Assembly: GCA_964446935.1 (NCBI GenBank)
Contig: CAYUQI010000030.1
Location: forward strand, 1 to 12,502
Origin: UASB124 sp964446935
GTDB taxonomy: Bacteria > Babelota > Babeliae > Babelales > RVW-14
Reading direction: 5' to 3'
DNA length: 12,502 nucleotides
A program made the translations under genes and the position numbers. Below are positions 1 to 6,944 of this stretch, in pieces. How positions within the stretch are numbered: position 1 is the first letter of the stretch; each line of letters begins with the position of its first letter. The notes under the pieces were generated by a model. The model saw only the letters and a program-made list of their open reading frames with translations, did no database searches and was not told the origin of the DNA.

Positions 1-254
<254 letters not shown>

Positions 255-312
255 ACGCTAATTTAATTCACATTACTGTTGGGATTCAGTTCTTAGAAAA
301 ATGATATTTACA

Positions 313-356
313 AAAAATTTGCTGGCATAGTCTAGCGATTGTGCCAGCAAATTTTT
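313..356. other. Perfect 15-bp hairpin in the 23S-5S spacer
   Basis: The arms 313-327 (AAAAATTTGCTGGCA) and 342-356 (TGCCAGCAAATTTTT) are exact reverse complements around a 14-nt loop. The A-tract on one side and T-tract on the other give the shape of a bidirectional intrinsic terminator. It lies between two rRNA genes that are normally co-transcribed, so it could instead be a processing stem, or it could mean the 5S is transcribed separately. No tRNA is present in this spacer. Confidence 0.7.
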
Positions 357-408
357 AAAAAAAAGATCAATAAAATTTCTTGAAATTATTTTATAAGTTT
401 TAGCGATG

Positions 409-430
409 ATTCTTCGAAGAATTTCGAAGA
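409..430. repeat. 14-bp palindrome with tandem TTCGAAGA copies before 5S
   Basis: ATTCTTCGAAGAAT (409-422) is a perfect palindrome. Its TTCGAAGA core (413-420) is repeated at 423-430, a 10-bp period, just upstream of 5S. It could be a protein-binding site or a processing signal. The function is unknown. Confidence 0.5.
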
Positions 431-445
431 GGAGCTATAACAACT

Positions 446-560
446 TTCTGGTGGCCATAGCAGTGGGGAAACACCCGTTCCCATTCCGAATACGGCAGTT
501 AAGCTCACTGCGCCGAAGGTACTTGGCTGGAGACGGCCTGGAAGAATAGGTACTGCCAGG
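446..560 (+). rRNA. rrf: 5S ribosomal RNA
   Basis: This is a 5S rRNA of about 115 nt. Visible landmarks are GGTGGCCATAGC near the 5' end, the conserved CCCGTTCCCATTCCGAA segment (474-490), GCAGTTAAGCTC (495-506), and a 3' end GGTACTGCCAGG that pairs with the 5' CTGGT to form helix I. The exact 5' end is uncertain by a few bases. It follows 23S after a spacer of about 190 nt and is closed by an intrinsic terminator six bases downstream. Confidence 0.95.
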
Positions 561-565
561 TTTAT

Positions 566-602
566 TAAGCCTCTGATGAAATACTCAGAGGCTTATTTTT
601 TT
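566..602 (+). terminator. Intrinsic terminator of the rRNA operon
   Basis: The 11-bp perfect stem TAAGCCTCTGA / TCAGAGGCTTA (566-576 and 585-595) encloses an 8-nt loop and is followed by seven T residues (596-602). This is the classic rho-independent form, placed directly after 5S. Confidence 0.92.
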
Positions 603-660
603 GCCGATTTTTTAAATCTATGCGTTCTCTCTCTGTAATAGAATTGTTTGCGATAAGGAA

Positions 661-666
661 GAGGAG
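661..666 (+). promoter_or_regulatory. Shine-Dalgarno deciding the start at 674
   Basis: GAGGAG lies 7 nt before the GTG at 674. The longer in-frame alternative, ATG 620, sits just behind the rRNA terminator and has no purine-rich site. The internal GTG is therefore preferred. Confidence 0.7.
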
Positions 667-673
667 TTTAGGG

Positions 674-1162
674 GTGCATAATTCAGTAATACAGGTAACA
701 AGAAAATCATTATCCGAATTGAATATCGTTGGCATTTCAGCACAAACAACCAATGCTGCTGAAATGAATCCATTAATGGCGAAAATTCCCAGTTTGTGGG
801 GACAGTTTTGGAATAATACTGTTTTGACAAAGATTCCAAACAAACAAGAAAATGTGATTGTTGGTGTTTATACCAACTATGAAAAGGATTATCAAGGAGC
901 ATATACGCTAATTATAGGAGCCCCAGTAACTCGCAAGGTTGATGTTATTGCAGGGATGACTGTTGTAATTATTCCAGCAGGAACATATCTGGTTTTTAGT
1001 AATCAAGGACCCGTAATGCCACAGATTGTGATGCAGACATGGCAATATATTTGGCAGTATTTTGAAACTAACAAACAGTATCAACGTGCATATGTAGCAG
1101 ATATTGAGTGGTATGATACATCATCTCCAGAGAAGGTTGAAATATACATTAGTATTACATGA
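674..1162 (+). CDS. Stand-alone GyrI-like / AraC effector-binding domain protein
   Basis: This 162-aa protein consists almost only of a GyrI-like small-molecule-binding domain, the family that includes the effector domains of AraC- and BmrR-type regulators and the gyrase inhibitor SbmC. Family features are visible: an N-terminal strand leading into a TTNAAEMNP segment, KIPSLWGQFW, a VYTNYEKDYQGAYT strand with the conserved acidic/aromatic pattern, a TIPAG-like IIPAGTYLVF, a TWQYIWQYF helix, and a C-terminal DIEWY...VEIYI strand. No helix-turn-helix domain is present, so it is not a classical transcription factor. It may bind or sequester hydrophobic compounds; the ligand cannot be read from the sequence. 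An extension to ATG 620 (180 aa) is possible but has no ribosome-binding site and no domain homology. It looks like a single-gene unit. Confidence 0.88.
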   Translation: MHNSVIQVTRKSLSELNIVGISAQTTNAAEMNPLMAKIPSLWGQFWNNTVLTKIPNKQENVIVGVYTNYEKDYQGAYTLIIGAPVTRKVDVIAGMTVVIIPAGTYLVFSNQGPVMPQIVMQTWQYIWQYFETNKQYQRAYVADIEWYDTSSPEKVEIYISIT

Positions 1163-1290
1163 TAAAAAATACATAGAAACTAATCTACGTGTCGTTGTCA
1201 TTGTAAAAAATCGACGTTAAATACAGAATTTTGGTTGTAAGTCATATGGATCGATAACTATGTCCGGTCTCTATTTTTTTGAAAAGACAT

Positions 1291-1296
1291 TATAAT
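1291..1296 (+). promoter_or_regulatory. Possible -10 box upstream of the 1334 gene
   Basis: A perfect TATAAT lies 38 nt before the start codon, which would leave a leader of about 30 nt. No good -35 hexamer is found at the usual distance (TTGAAA at 1279 is too close), so this is weak. A second option is TTGTCA (1195) with TTAAAT (1217). Confidence 0.3.
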
Positions 1297-1333
1297 TGTG
1301 GATGTTCATTTATTTTATAATCAGGAGATTTAA

Positions 1334-2395
1334 ATGAAAAAATTGTATGTAGGTATGTTTATTCTGGTAGGAAGTCTTTACAGCGGTGTTCATGCTGCTG
1401 TTTCGCACGTAGGGCTTACTGAAGATGAAGAAGCTACAATTTTGAAACAGTGCATAATTCCACAAGATCTTCAGAAAAAATTAGATATATTTTTTAAAGA
1501 TAAGGATGTTGCTGATATATTTTTTAATATTCCACGCCAGATAGCATTGCAATCACATTGGCTATCCGGAATGAAAAAAAATACGCAGGTTGGATATCAG
1601 CAATATGTACAGAAAATGCAACTTGGTGTGCAGCTACGCAGTCAAAAAATGGCATTAATTAAACAACGGTATGGTTTAACATTTTTATCTGGGCACACAA
1701 CCTACATTTTTAAATCGGATTTATGGAAAGGGTATGTAATCAAAATTCCTGCAAAAAATTATCCTTCGTATCCAAAAATTTGTGAATATGTTTCACAGGC
1801 AAATTCCTGGGAAACAATTGAAGGTTGTGTATCACCCTATCAGGGGGTAAGTCGTGTTTTCTATGCTCAAAAAATAAGAAAATTTATTACAGAAAATAAG
1901 TTTAAGCATATCATTGTACCTCAAAAATTTTTGTATCCATTACCATATGTCTCTTTCGATGGGGTTGCTGTTAACAATGCTGTGTATCCGCGTGTTTGTG
2001 ATGCCAATTACATTGTTGTTGAGCAAGATTTAGGAAATCTTAATGCATTAAAGCCTCTTTCATATTCCATGTTTAAAAAAATGACAAGTTTCACCGGAAA
2101 GATGAAAAGTGAATGTGAAGAATTAATTGATGAACTTACGCAGGTTATTACACATGCTGGGCTCTGGTGTATGTATGAAAATGGGCAACAAGATCTCAAT
2201 GTTGTGATAGGACTTAATCCACTTTTGTTTTTTGGACAAAAATCAGGCGTTTTATTGGCGTATCTTTTTGACCTTGAAAAACCAGGTTTAGGTGGTTCAG
2301 AAGACCCTTCTTTTTTCCATAAAAATCAGAATGAGATAGCGGCTAATGCTAGTAATGGGATTGAGCAATTATTTGAATTACTTGATATAAACTAA
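1334..2395 (+). CDS. Secreted protein with a possible divergent kinase-like fold
   Basis: This 353-aa protein starts at ATG after AGGAG (6-nt spacing). Residues 1-21 form a Sec signal peptide: basic KK, then a hydrophobic stretch ending in HAA. I do not recognise a named family. The order of elements resembles a protein-kinase-like fold: a strand pair around TYIFK with VIKIP (K137 in the place of the VAIK lysine), a helical segment before IIVPQKFLYPLP, a hinge-like YIVVEQDL, a long helix, QDLNVV (D287, N289), and FDLEKPG (D313) where kinases have DFG. The usual HRD aspartate five residues before the asparagine is not evident, so it could be a pseudokinase or unrelated. Its stop overlaps the next start (TAATG), so the downstream NTP pyrophosphohydrolase is probably translationally coupled. 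Secretion is well supported; the kinase fold is a hypothesis. Confidence 0.85.
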   Translation: MKKLYVGMFILVGSLYSGVHAAVSHVGLTEDEEATILKQCIIPQDLQKKLDIFFKDKDVADIFFNIPRQIALQSHWLSGMKKNTQVGYQQYVQKMQLGVQLRSQKMALIKQRYGLTFLSGHTTYIFKSDLWKGYVIKIPAKNYPSYPKICEYVSQANSWETIEGCVSPYQGVSRVFYAQKIRKFITENKFKHIIVPQKFLYPLPYVSFDGVAVNNAVYPRVCDANYIVVEQDLGNLNALKPLSYSMFKKMTSFTGKMKSECEELIDELTQVITHAGLWCMYENGQQDLNVVIGLNPLLFFGQKSGVLLAYLFDLEKPGLGGSEDPSFFHKNQNEIAANASNGIEQLFELLDIN

Positions 2396-2700
2396 TGAAA
2401 AAACTTGTACGTGATTTAATTCCCTCAATTATTAATGATTCTGGAAGACGAGCTGTTTATTATCATGCTAAAGGCGATGAATTGAAATGTCTGTTGCAAC
2501 AAAAATTGATTGAAGAGGTTCATGAATTTCTCGAAAGCGAATCACCAGAAGAATTAGTTGATGTACTTGAAGTTATTGATGCTCTTTGTGATTTTTACCA
2601 GTTCGATAAAGAATCAATAAAAAAAATTAAAGAAACTAAATGTCTTGAAAAAGGTGCGTTTAAAGAAAAAATTGTTCTTGTCGAAATCCAGAAAATGTAA
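2395..2700 (+). CDS. MazG-like nucleotide pyrophosphohydrolase (phosphoribosyl-ATP pyrophosphatase-like)
   Basis: This 101-aa all-alpha protein belongs to the MazG / HisE-like NTP pyrophosphohydrolase superfamily. These enzymes cleave NTPs to NMP and pyrophosphate and often remove damaged or non-canonical nucleotides. It opens with KLVRDLIPSII, typical of the small phosphoribosyl-ATP-pyrophosphohydrolase-like group, and carries the metal-binding signature E40-E41-x-x-E44 followed by E53-x-x-D56 in the second helix. No his genes are nearby, so a house-cleaning role is more likely than histidine synthesis. The substrate is unknown. The ATG shares its A with the TAA of the upstream secreted-protein gene, and no separate ribosome-binding site is needed if translation is coupled. 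Confidence 0.88.
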   Translation: MKKLVRDLIPSIINDSGRRAVYYHAKGDELKCLLQQKLIEEVHEFLESESPEELVDVLEVIDALCDFYQFDKESIKKIKETKCLEKGAFKEKIVLVEIQKM

Positions 2701-2753
2701 TATAACCAGATGATTTTACAAAATTATAGTGGTGTTATGTGTGGAATACAAAT

Positions 2754-3581
2754 ATGTTAAAAAACATAGTATCTGTGGTTGTATTAAGTTCGGTTATGTT
2801 GGCGTATGGAGAACAAACGATGACTAATAATGATCGATGGAATGCGCAACAGTATAAAAATAATTCGGCGCCTCAATTCAACTGGGGTATGCAGCAAATT
2901 GAAAAATTAGATCTTCGTGGTGATGAGCAGGTGCTTGATATCGGGTGTGGCGATGGTCGTTTGACAGCTGAAATTGCCAAACGGGTTCCTAAGGGATCTG
3001 TGCTTGGTGTTGATGTTTCGGCAAATATGATTGATGAAGCTCAAAAAACTTTTAGTCACATAAAAAATCTTGCTTTTGTGTGCAGTGATGCTACAGCGTT
3101 TAGTGCTGACAAAAAATTTGACGTAGTGGTAAGTTTTGCTGCGTTCCATTGGATTAAAGATCAACGTAGCGTGCTTCAGAATATATTTCAGACACTCAAG
3201 CCGGGTGGCTTTCTTTTCATTTCTATGTCAATGGGTAGCCCTATAATGTCTGAGACTTTTGCAGATCCTCAATGGCGTTCCTATTTGCATGAAGAAACGT
3301 TTTTTCCTCATACCCCACAAAGTTTGGAAGTGTTATTGAAGGACGTTGGATTTAAAAATGTTACAACTGAGCTTGTTACTGCCTGCAATCGTACGTTTGC
3401 TACAAAAGAATCCCTGTTCCAATGGATAATGACCATATTGCCTGCTTCGACAAACGGCTACTTATCGCAAGAAAAAATGTCTGAATTTGCCAACGATGTT
3501 ATTATTAAGGTGATTGCTCGTTCCAAACCAGATGAATTATCACTTGGGGGAGGACGATTACTCGCTTGGGCTAAAAAGTGA
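2754..3581 (+). CDS. SAM-dependent methyltransferase (trans-aconitate methyltransferase-like) with N-terminal signal peptide
   Basis: This is a class I SAM methyltransferase of 275 aa. Motif I is VLDIGCGDG (residues 60-68), followed by the acidic VLGVDVSANMI strand, FDVVVSFAAFHWIKD (motif IV, typical of the trans-aconitate methyltransferase-like group) and LKPGGFLFISM. The first 19 residues form a convincing signal peptide (MLKNIV...MLAYG), which is unusual for an enzyme of this kind. An in-frame ATG at 2820 follows an excellent GGAGA site (7-nt spacing) and would give a cytoplasmic 253-aa form starting MTNNDRWNAQQY, where family members usually begin. A GTG at 2739 is another upstream option. 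Exported, cytoplasmic or both forms are possible. The substrate is unknown. The gap to the previous gene is 53 nt. Confidence 0.85.
   Translation: MLKNIVSVVVLSSVMLAYGEQTMTNNDRWNAQQYKNNSAPQFNWGMQQIEKLDLRGDEQVLDIGCGDGRLTAEIAKRVPKGSVLGVDVSANMIDEAQKTFSHIKNLAFVCSDATAFSADKKFDVVVSFAAFHWIKDQRSVLQNIFQTLKPGGFLFISMSMGSPIMSETFADPQWRSYLHEETFFPHTPQSLEVLLKDVGFKNVTTELVTACNRTFATKESLFQWIMTILPASTNGYLSQEKMSEFANDVIIKVIARSKPDELSLGGGRLLAWAKK
2808..2812 (+). promoter_or_regulatory. Internal ribosome-binding site for an alternative start at 2820
   Basis: GGAGA lies 7 nt before an in-frame ATG inside the methyltransferase gene. It is stronger than anything upstream of ATG 2754 or GTG 2739. Initiation here would remove the signal peptide. 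Confidence 0.5.
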
Positions 3582-3615
3582 TAAAACATACATTGTTGAT
3601 GAAAGGCTTTGAATA

Positions 3616-4413
3616 ATGGCAGATTTTACACCACAGCAAATATCAATTATTTGTGATCCGAAGACGAAACAATCATTACACTTGTCTAATAATGCTCTGG
3701 TTAATGCCGACAATACCATTACGTATCCAATAGTTGATGGCATCGTTCGAATGCTTAATCAAGATGACGTTGTTGGACGTAATAAGCGGTACCAGGGGTT
3801 GTATGACAAAATTGCATGGTGGTATAGTCCTGTGCAACGTGCTGTTAATGCAATTTATCGTGGCAAAAAGTGGCTTTTTCATAAGCAAGGTGAAGTCCAA
3901 AGACCTTTTTTGTCGGATCTTGCCATTAAACAAGGGGACTGTGTTCTTGAGGTTTCGGTAGGAACAGGGGATAATTTAGAAATCATACCACCGGGGGTCC
4001 CTTTTTATGGTTTGGACATTTCAATTAATATGCTTAAAAATTGCCGAAAAACGAGTTTGCGCAGAGGTATCCCTGTGGTATTAGTACACGGCATGGCTGA
4101 AGCGCTTCCATTTAAAGATAATTCATTTGATGTGGTACTGCATGTAGGTGGTATTAACTTTTTTACCAACAAAGCGCATGCCATTCAAGAAATGATCCGT
4201 GTTGCCAAACCGGGTGCCAAAATTTTGATTTCAGATGAAACAGAAGAGGCGGCAAAATGGGGTGAAAAGAAGCCCATTCTCAAATGGTTTTTTGCTAATC
4301 GTGATGAAGTAATAACCCCACCAATTGATTTGGTTCCTAAAGATATGCACGATATTAATCTTAAACTTGTTCATGAAAATTCTTTGTATGTGTTAACGTT
4401 TACCAAGCCATAG
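3616..4413 (+). CDS. UbiE-type class I methyltransferase with N-terminal Trm112-like segment
   Basis: This 265-aa cytoplasmic protein has two parts. Residues 9-47 (ICDPKTKQSL...YPIVDGIVRML) resemble the Trm112p-like segment often fused to bacterial methyltransferases, but with one cysteine (C13) where two CxxC pairs would bind zinc. The catalytic part has motif I VLEVSVGTGDN (110-120), the acidic FYGLDIS strand, AEALPFKDNSFDVVLHVGGINFF and an AKPGAKILISD motif. The order matches the UbiE/Methyltransf_11 group. The substrate cannot be assigned: quinone synthesis genes are absent here. GAAAGG 9 nt upstream is a modest ribosome-binding site. The gap from the previous methyltransferase is 34 nt, and the stop lies 2 nt from the next ATG, which suggests one transcript. 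Confidence 0.88.
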   Translation: MADFTPQQISIICDPKTKQSLHLSNNALVNADNTITYPIVDGIVRMLNQDDVVGRNKRYQGLYDKIAWWYSPVQRAVNAIYRGKKWLFHKQGEVQRPFLSDLAIKQGDCVLEVSVGTGDNLEIIPPGVPFYGLDISINMLKNCRKTSLRRGIPVVLVHGMAEALPFKDNSFDVVLHVGGINFFTNKAHAIQEMIRVAKPGAKILISDETEEAAKWGEKKPILKWFFANRDEVITPPIDLVPKDMHDINLKLVHENSLYVLTFTKP

Positions 4414-4415
4414 TG

Positions 4416-5375
4416 ATGACATTAGTTAAGCGTATTAGCTTCTTTTTTGTCCTTTTATTTGTTTCTGAATCCAATGGGGCAATGTCTGCTCTTAGGAATA
4501 CGAATGGAATTTGTTTTGCTAATGCAACGCTTCAATGTGGTTTGGCTGTTCCTGGATTGGTAAATACGATTCAGCAATTAGGTATGAGTGGGGACCTGCC
4601 TTTATGGCATCTTCTTTATTTTTTATATACCAAACATTCATTCATGTGTGATCCTGAAACATGTATTCCAAATGCCCAATATTTAGTTGAATTGTTATAT
4701 AAGGCAGATGATATAAGAAAGCTTATTGTATCTCCGCATATTTTTTTTCGGGTATTAATGAAATGGTTATTGAAGGAAACAAATATTGAGCACGAAGGCT
4801 TTTTGTGTGAAGGATCAGCTGGTGAAGATAAAAAGTTATATAAAATTACTGGATTTGAAGAATGCTACAGTGTCTTTTGTTGTAGCCAAAAATGTAATTG
4901 TGTAAAAGATTCCAATCATTGTGATATTGACGGGATTATCGATGTTATTCCTACGTGTAAAATGATGGTTTTTACGCTATGTGATCGATTTTTTTTACCG
5001 CAAAAAAGTTTTCATAAATTTTTTGATGCAATAATTCCGATACTACAACAAGCATGGGCAATAGTGTCCGGCGGTAAAAAAAACCCAAAAATTGTTCTGA
5101 GAGCATTCACCGTTTCATTTATGATGAAACTTACTAATGGGCAACCGAGCGATTATGGGCATTCTGTTGCCTATGTTAATAATGATGCATGCTGGCGCTT
5201 GATGAGTGATGAAAAGAGCAGAATTATAGGTTCTAATTCCCAGGAACTTGAGAATCATCTGTATTGTAAAAACATTGGTTCATATATTGCTCAGCTTAAT
5301 CCATTTGATATGCCTGATGAGGGAAGCTTGGTTCCGGGTGAGTATTCTTTGTTTTTTTATGAAGTAATTATCTGA
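4416..5375 (+). CDS. Secreted ubiquitin-specific-protease (USP)-like deubiquitinase
   Basis: This 319-aa protein begins with a signal peptide (residues 1-22, hydrophobic SFFFVLLFV, ending SNGA) and then reads as a compact peptidase C19 (USP) domain. The Cys box is ALRNTNGICFANATLQ: C33 is the nucleophile and N28, five residues before it, fits the oxyanion-hole asparagine. The His box is YGHSVAYV (H249), followed by W and D265 sixteen residues later, then a closing YSLFFYEV like the YLLFYE end of eukaryotic USPs. Six cysteines at 150-169 may form a finger-like zinc site, and LRAFTVSF matches the strand before the His box. The usual QQDAxEF motif is only loosely represented (SPHIFFRVLM). It likely cleaves ubiquitin or a ubiquitin-like protein. 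Bacteria lack ubiquitin, so the target would be in a eukaryotic host. GTG 4413 is an alternative start. There is no ribosome-binding site, so coupling to the previous gene is likely. Confidence 0.88.
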   Translation: MTLVKRISFFFVLLFVSESNGAMSALRNTNGICFANATLQCGLAVPGLVNTIQQLGMSGDLPLWHLLYFLYTKHSFMCDPETCIPNAQYLVELLYKADDIRKLIVSPHIFFRVLMKWLLKETNIEHEGFLCEGSAGEDKKLYKITGFEECYSVFCCSQKCNCVKDSNHCDIDGIIDVIPTCKMMVFTLCDRFFLPQKSFHKFFDAIIPILQQAWAIVSGGKKNPKIVLRAFTVSFMMKLTNGQPSDYGHSVAYVNNDACWRLMSDEKSRIIGSNSQELENHLYCKNIGSYIAQLNPFDMPDEGSLVPGEYSLFFYEVII

Positions 5376-5390
5376 ACTATAGATGGTCGG

Positions 5391-5419
5391 TTGTCAATGT
5401 AGTGATTATGAAGTATGAT
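5391..5419 (+). promoter_or_regulatory. Sigma70-type promoter for the 5456 gene cluster
   Basis: TTGTCA (5391-5396) and TATGAT (5414-5419) are separated by the ideal 17 bp, each one mismatch from consensus. Transcription would begin near 5426, giving a leader of about 30 nt that contains AAGGAG. It marks the likely start of the operon 5456-8467. Confidence 0.65.
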
Positions 5420-5455
5420 CCGATAGGTTTATAAATTATTGTAAAGGAGTTTATT

Positions 5456-6574
5456 ATGAAGAAAATACTTTCTATCGTTGCATGCGGGTTGCTTTTGGGA
5501 ACTGGTTTTGCAGCAGAACAAACAACTGCACTTGATGATCAAGAATTCAACGAACAAACATTTTCTGCAGAATTTGGAAAAAGGGTTAACAAAATGTTTG
5601 ATGGTTCAGCCATTGCAGAGTTATCATTACTCAAAGCAGGGCAATATTTTGAACCAAATGCAGAGATTTGCAAGCCACCATTAGTCAATGATGAAGAGAT
5701 TCGAGCGCAACTAGATAAGGACTTGTCCAAAGAATCTCAAGCTTTGGTACAAACATTTTTTGCAGCACCCCTGTATCAATCAGTGAAGCAGTATATTCAA
5801 CAATTTGTAACCTTAACACTCAATAGTTTTTGTTTAGATTCTAAAAACAGCGTATTTATTGATAAAAATGATTTCCAGGATTTGCAAGCATTGGATTGTT
5901 ATTATCCGGATGCAAGTACATCAAGTTTTTCGTGGAAATATTTGTATGAAAAAGATAAACCAATAGGTATTGCAGGGAAACTAAGACAGGTAAGGGGACT
6001 TTATTCTACGCGTTCTTTTAAGGTAATGGTTGATGTGACATGCGACTACCTATTTATTTTTAAACGGACAGAAAAAAGAATGGTTGCATTAAAGAGCCAC
6101 CGACCAGATGATCATCAGTCATTGGCAGATCAAGATAAAGATTCAAAAAAATCATTGGGGACTCCTACCAATGTTGTAATGGCAGAGGTTACTGTTGAGC
6201 CGCATTCTCTTTTTCGTGGCTGTATAAAATTTTTATGTAATGACGTACATTTTATGGATCAAATGAGCGTTGTCAGTTATACATTTGATGCCGTGGAATC
6301 AGACTATGAAAAAATTAAGGCTGATTCTTTAAATATTGTTTCTTCTTTCAAATACGCAGATCCTTCTGAACTTATTAGTTTAGGTGGATATGTAAAACAT
6401 TGGTTTATTACTGTGCCAAATTATGATGATTTAAGAGGCATAGGTATAGAACCTTTCAAAGTTGTTGATTTTGTTATAAATAAACAAAGTAATACTGCAC
6501 CTTCTGATATTCAACCTTTTTTGAATCAAGAGCAGTTTGTTGTTGGGGATGAACACATCAATGAAAAAAAATGA
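5456..6574 (+). CDS. Secreted protein of unknown function
   Basis: I do not recognise this 372-aa protein. It starts at ATG with AAGGAG 6 nt upstream and has a clear signal peptide (MKKILSIVACGLLLGTGFAA, likely cut near GFA-A). After export the protein is mostly hydrophilic with no further membrane segment. It has an acidic N-terminal third, a helical region around residues 95-125 (QALVQTFF...QQFVTLTLN), a central basic patch (FKRTEKRMVALKSHR) and a beta-rich C-terminal part. Six cysteines after the signal peptide might form disulfides or bind metal. Translation may be coupled to the next gene, whose ATG overlaps its last 14 nt. A good promoter precedes it. Export to the periplasm, surface or host is plausible from context but unproven. 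Confidence 0.88.
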   Translation: MKKILSIVACGLLLGTGFAAEQTTALDDQEFNEQTFSAEFGKRVNKMFDGSAIAELSLLKAGQYFEPNAEICKPPLVNDEEIRAQLDKDLSKESQALVQTFFAAPLYQSVKQYIQQFVTLTLNSFCLDSKNSVFIDKNDFQDLQALDCYYPDASTSSFSWKYLYEKDKPIGIAGKLRQVRGLYSTRSFKVMVDVTCDYLFIFKRTEKRMVALKSHRPDDHQSLADQDKDSKKSLGTPTNVVMAEVTVEPHSLFRGCIKFLCNDVHFMDQMSVVSYTFDAVESDYEKIKADSLNIVSSFKYADPSELISLGGYVKHWFITVPNYDDLRGIGIEPFKVVDFVINKQSNTAPSDIQPFLNQEQFVVGDEHINEKK

Positions 6575-6932
6575 TAAACACATAGCATTGCAAGATTTGC
6601 GCGAGGCGGTTGAGAATTTTTCCAAAGTTCGTGATTGGCATAAATTTCATACTCCCAAAGAAATGGCGATTGCTGTTTCGATTGAAGTTGGCGAATTGCT
6701 GGAGCTGTTTTTGTGGAAAAAGGATAAAGAAATTTCTAAATTACTTACTAAGAAAAAATTTAGAACACAGGTTGAAGATGAATTTGCCGATATTATTCAC
6801 GCGTGTTTAGCTTTTGCTAACTATGCTGATATCGATATAACAACGGCATTTTTAAAAAAGCTTGAAAAAACAGCTGCCAACTATCCGATTTCCAAGTCAA
6901 AAGGGAAAAATAAGAAATATACGGAATTGTAA
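6561..6932 (+). CDS. MazG-like NTP pyrophosphohydrolase (dCTPase-like)
   Basis: This 123-aa all-alpha enzyme belongs to the MazG/dCTP-pyrophosphatase-like group, which hydrolyses (d)NTPs to monophosphate and pyrophosphate and cleans the nucleotide pool. Diagnostic features are RDWHKFHTPKEMA (24-36), the first metal-binding helix SIEVGELLELFLW with E42, E45 and E48, and the second helix EDEFADII with E74 and D77. A lysine-rich tail ends the protein. ATG 6561 is chosen because homologues begin near here. ATG 6549 and TTG 6537 are in-frame alternatives, and GGGGA at 6545-6549 lies 11 nt ahead of the chosen start. It overlaps the upstream secreted-protein gene by 14 nt in another frame. It is not a close copy of the enzyme at 2395, which belongs to a different branch. 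Confidence 0.9.
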   Translation: MKKNDKHIALQDLREAVENFSKVRDWHKFHTPKEMAIAVSIEVGELLELFLWKKDKEISKLLTKKKFRTQVEDEFADIIHACLAFANYADIDITTAFLKKLEKTAANYPISKSKGKNKKYTEL

Positions 6933-6944
6933 GGAATATTCTCC

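Noticed and set aside
255..445. A tRNA gene in the rRNA spacer
   Set aside because: No acceptor-arm pairing, TTCGA-containing T-loop with flanking stem, or CCA end is seen. The TTCGAAGA copies are part of a palindrome, not a T-arm.
620..673. Longer N-terminus for the GyrI-like protein from ATG 620
   Set aside because: No Shine-Dalgarno precedes it and it begins 18 nt after the terminator T-run. GTG 674 has GAGGAG at 7 nt.
565..902. Minus-strand open frames over the GyrI-like gene
   Set aside because: They are shadows of the + strand gene: no ribosome-binding site, low-complexity translation and no domain.
1279..1296. TTGAAA plus TATAAT as a complete promoter
   Set aside because: Only 6 bp separate the two boxes, far below the 16-18 bp needed. 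Only the -10 candidate is kept, at low confidence.
5456..5485. Lipoprotein signal (IVAC) in the unknown secreted protein
   Set aside because: The cysteine is at residue 10, too early for a lipobox, and the hydrophobic core continues beyond it to a normal signal peptidase I site.
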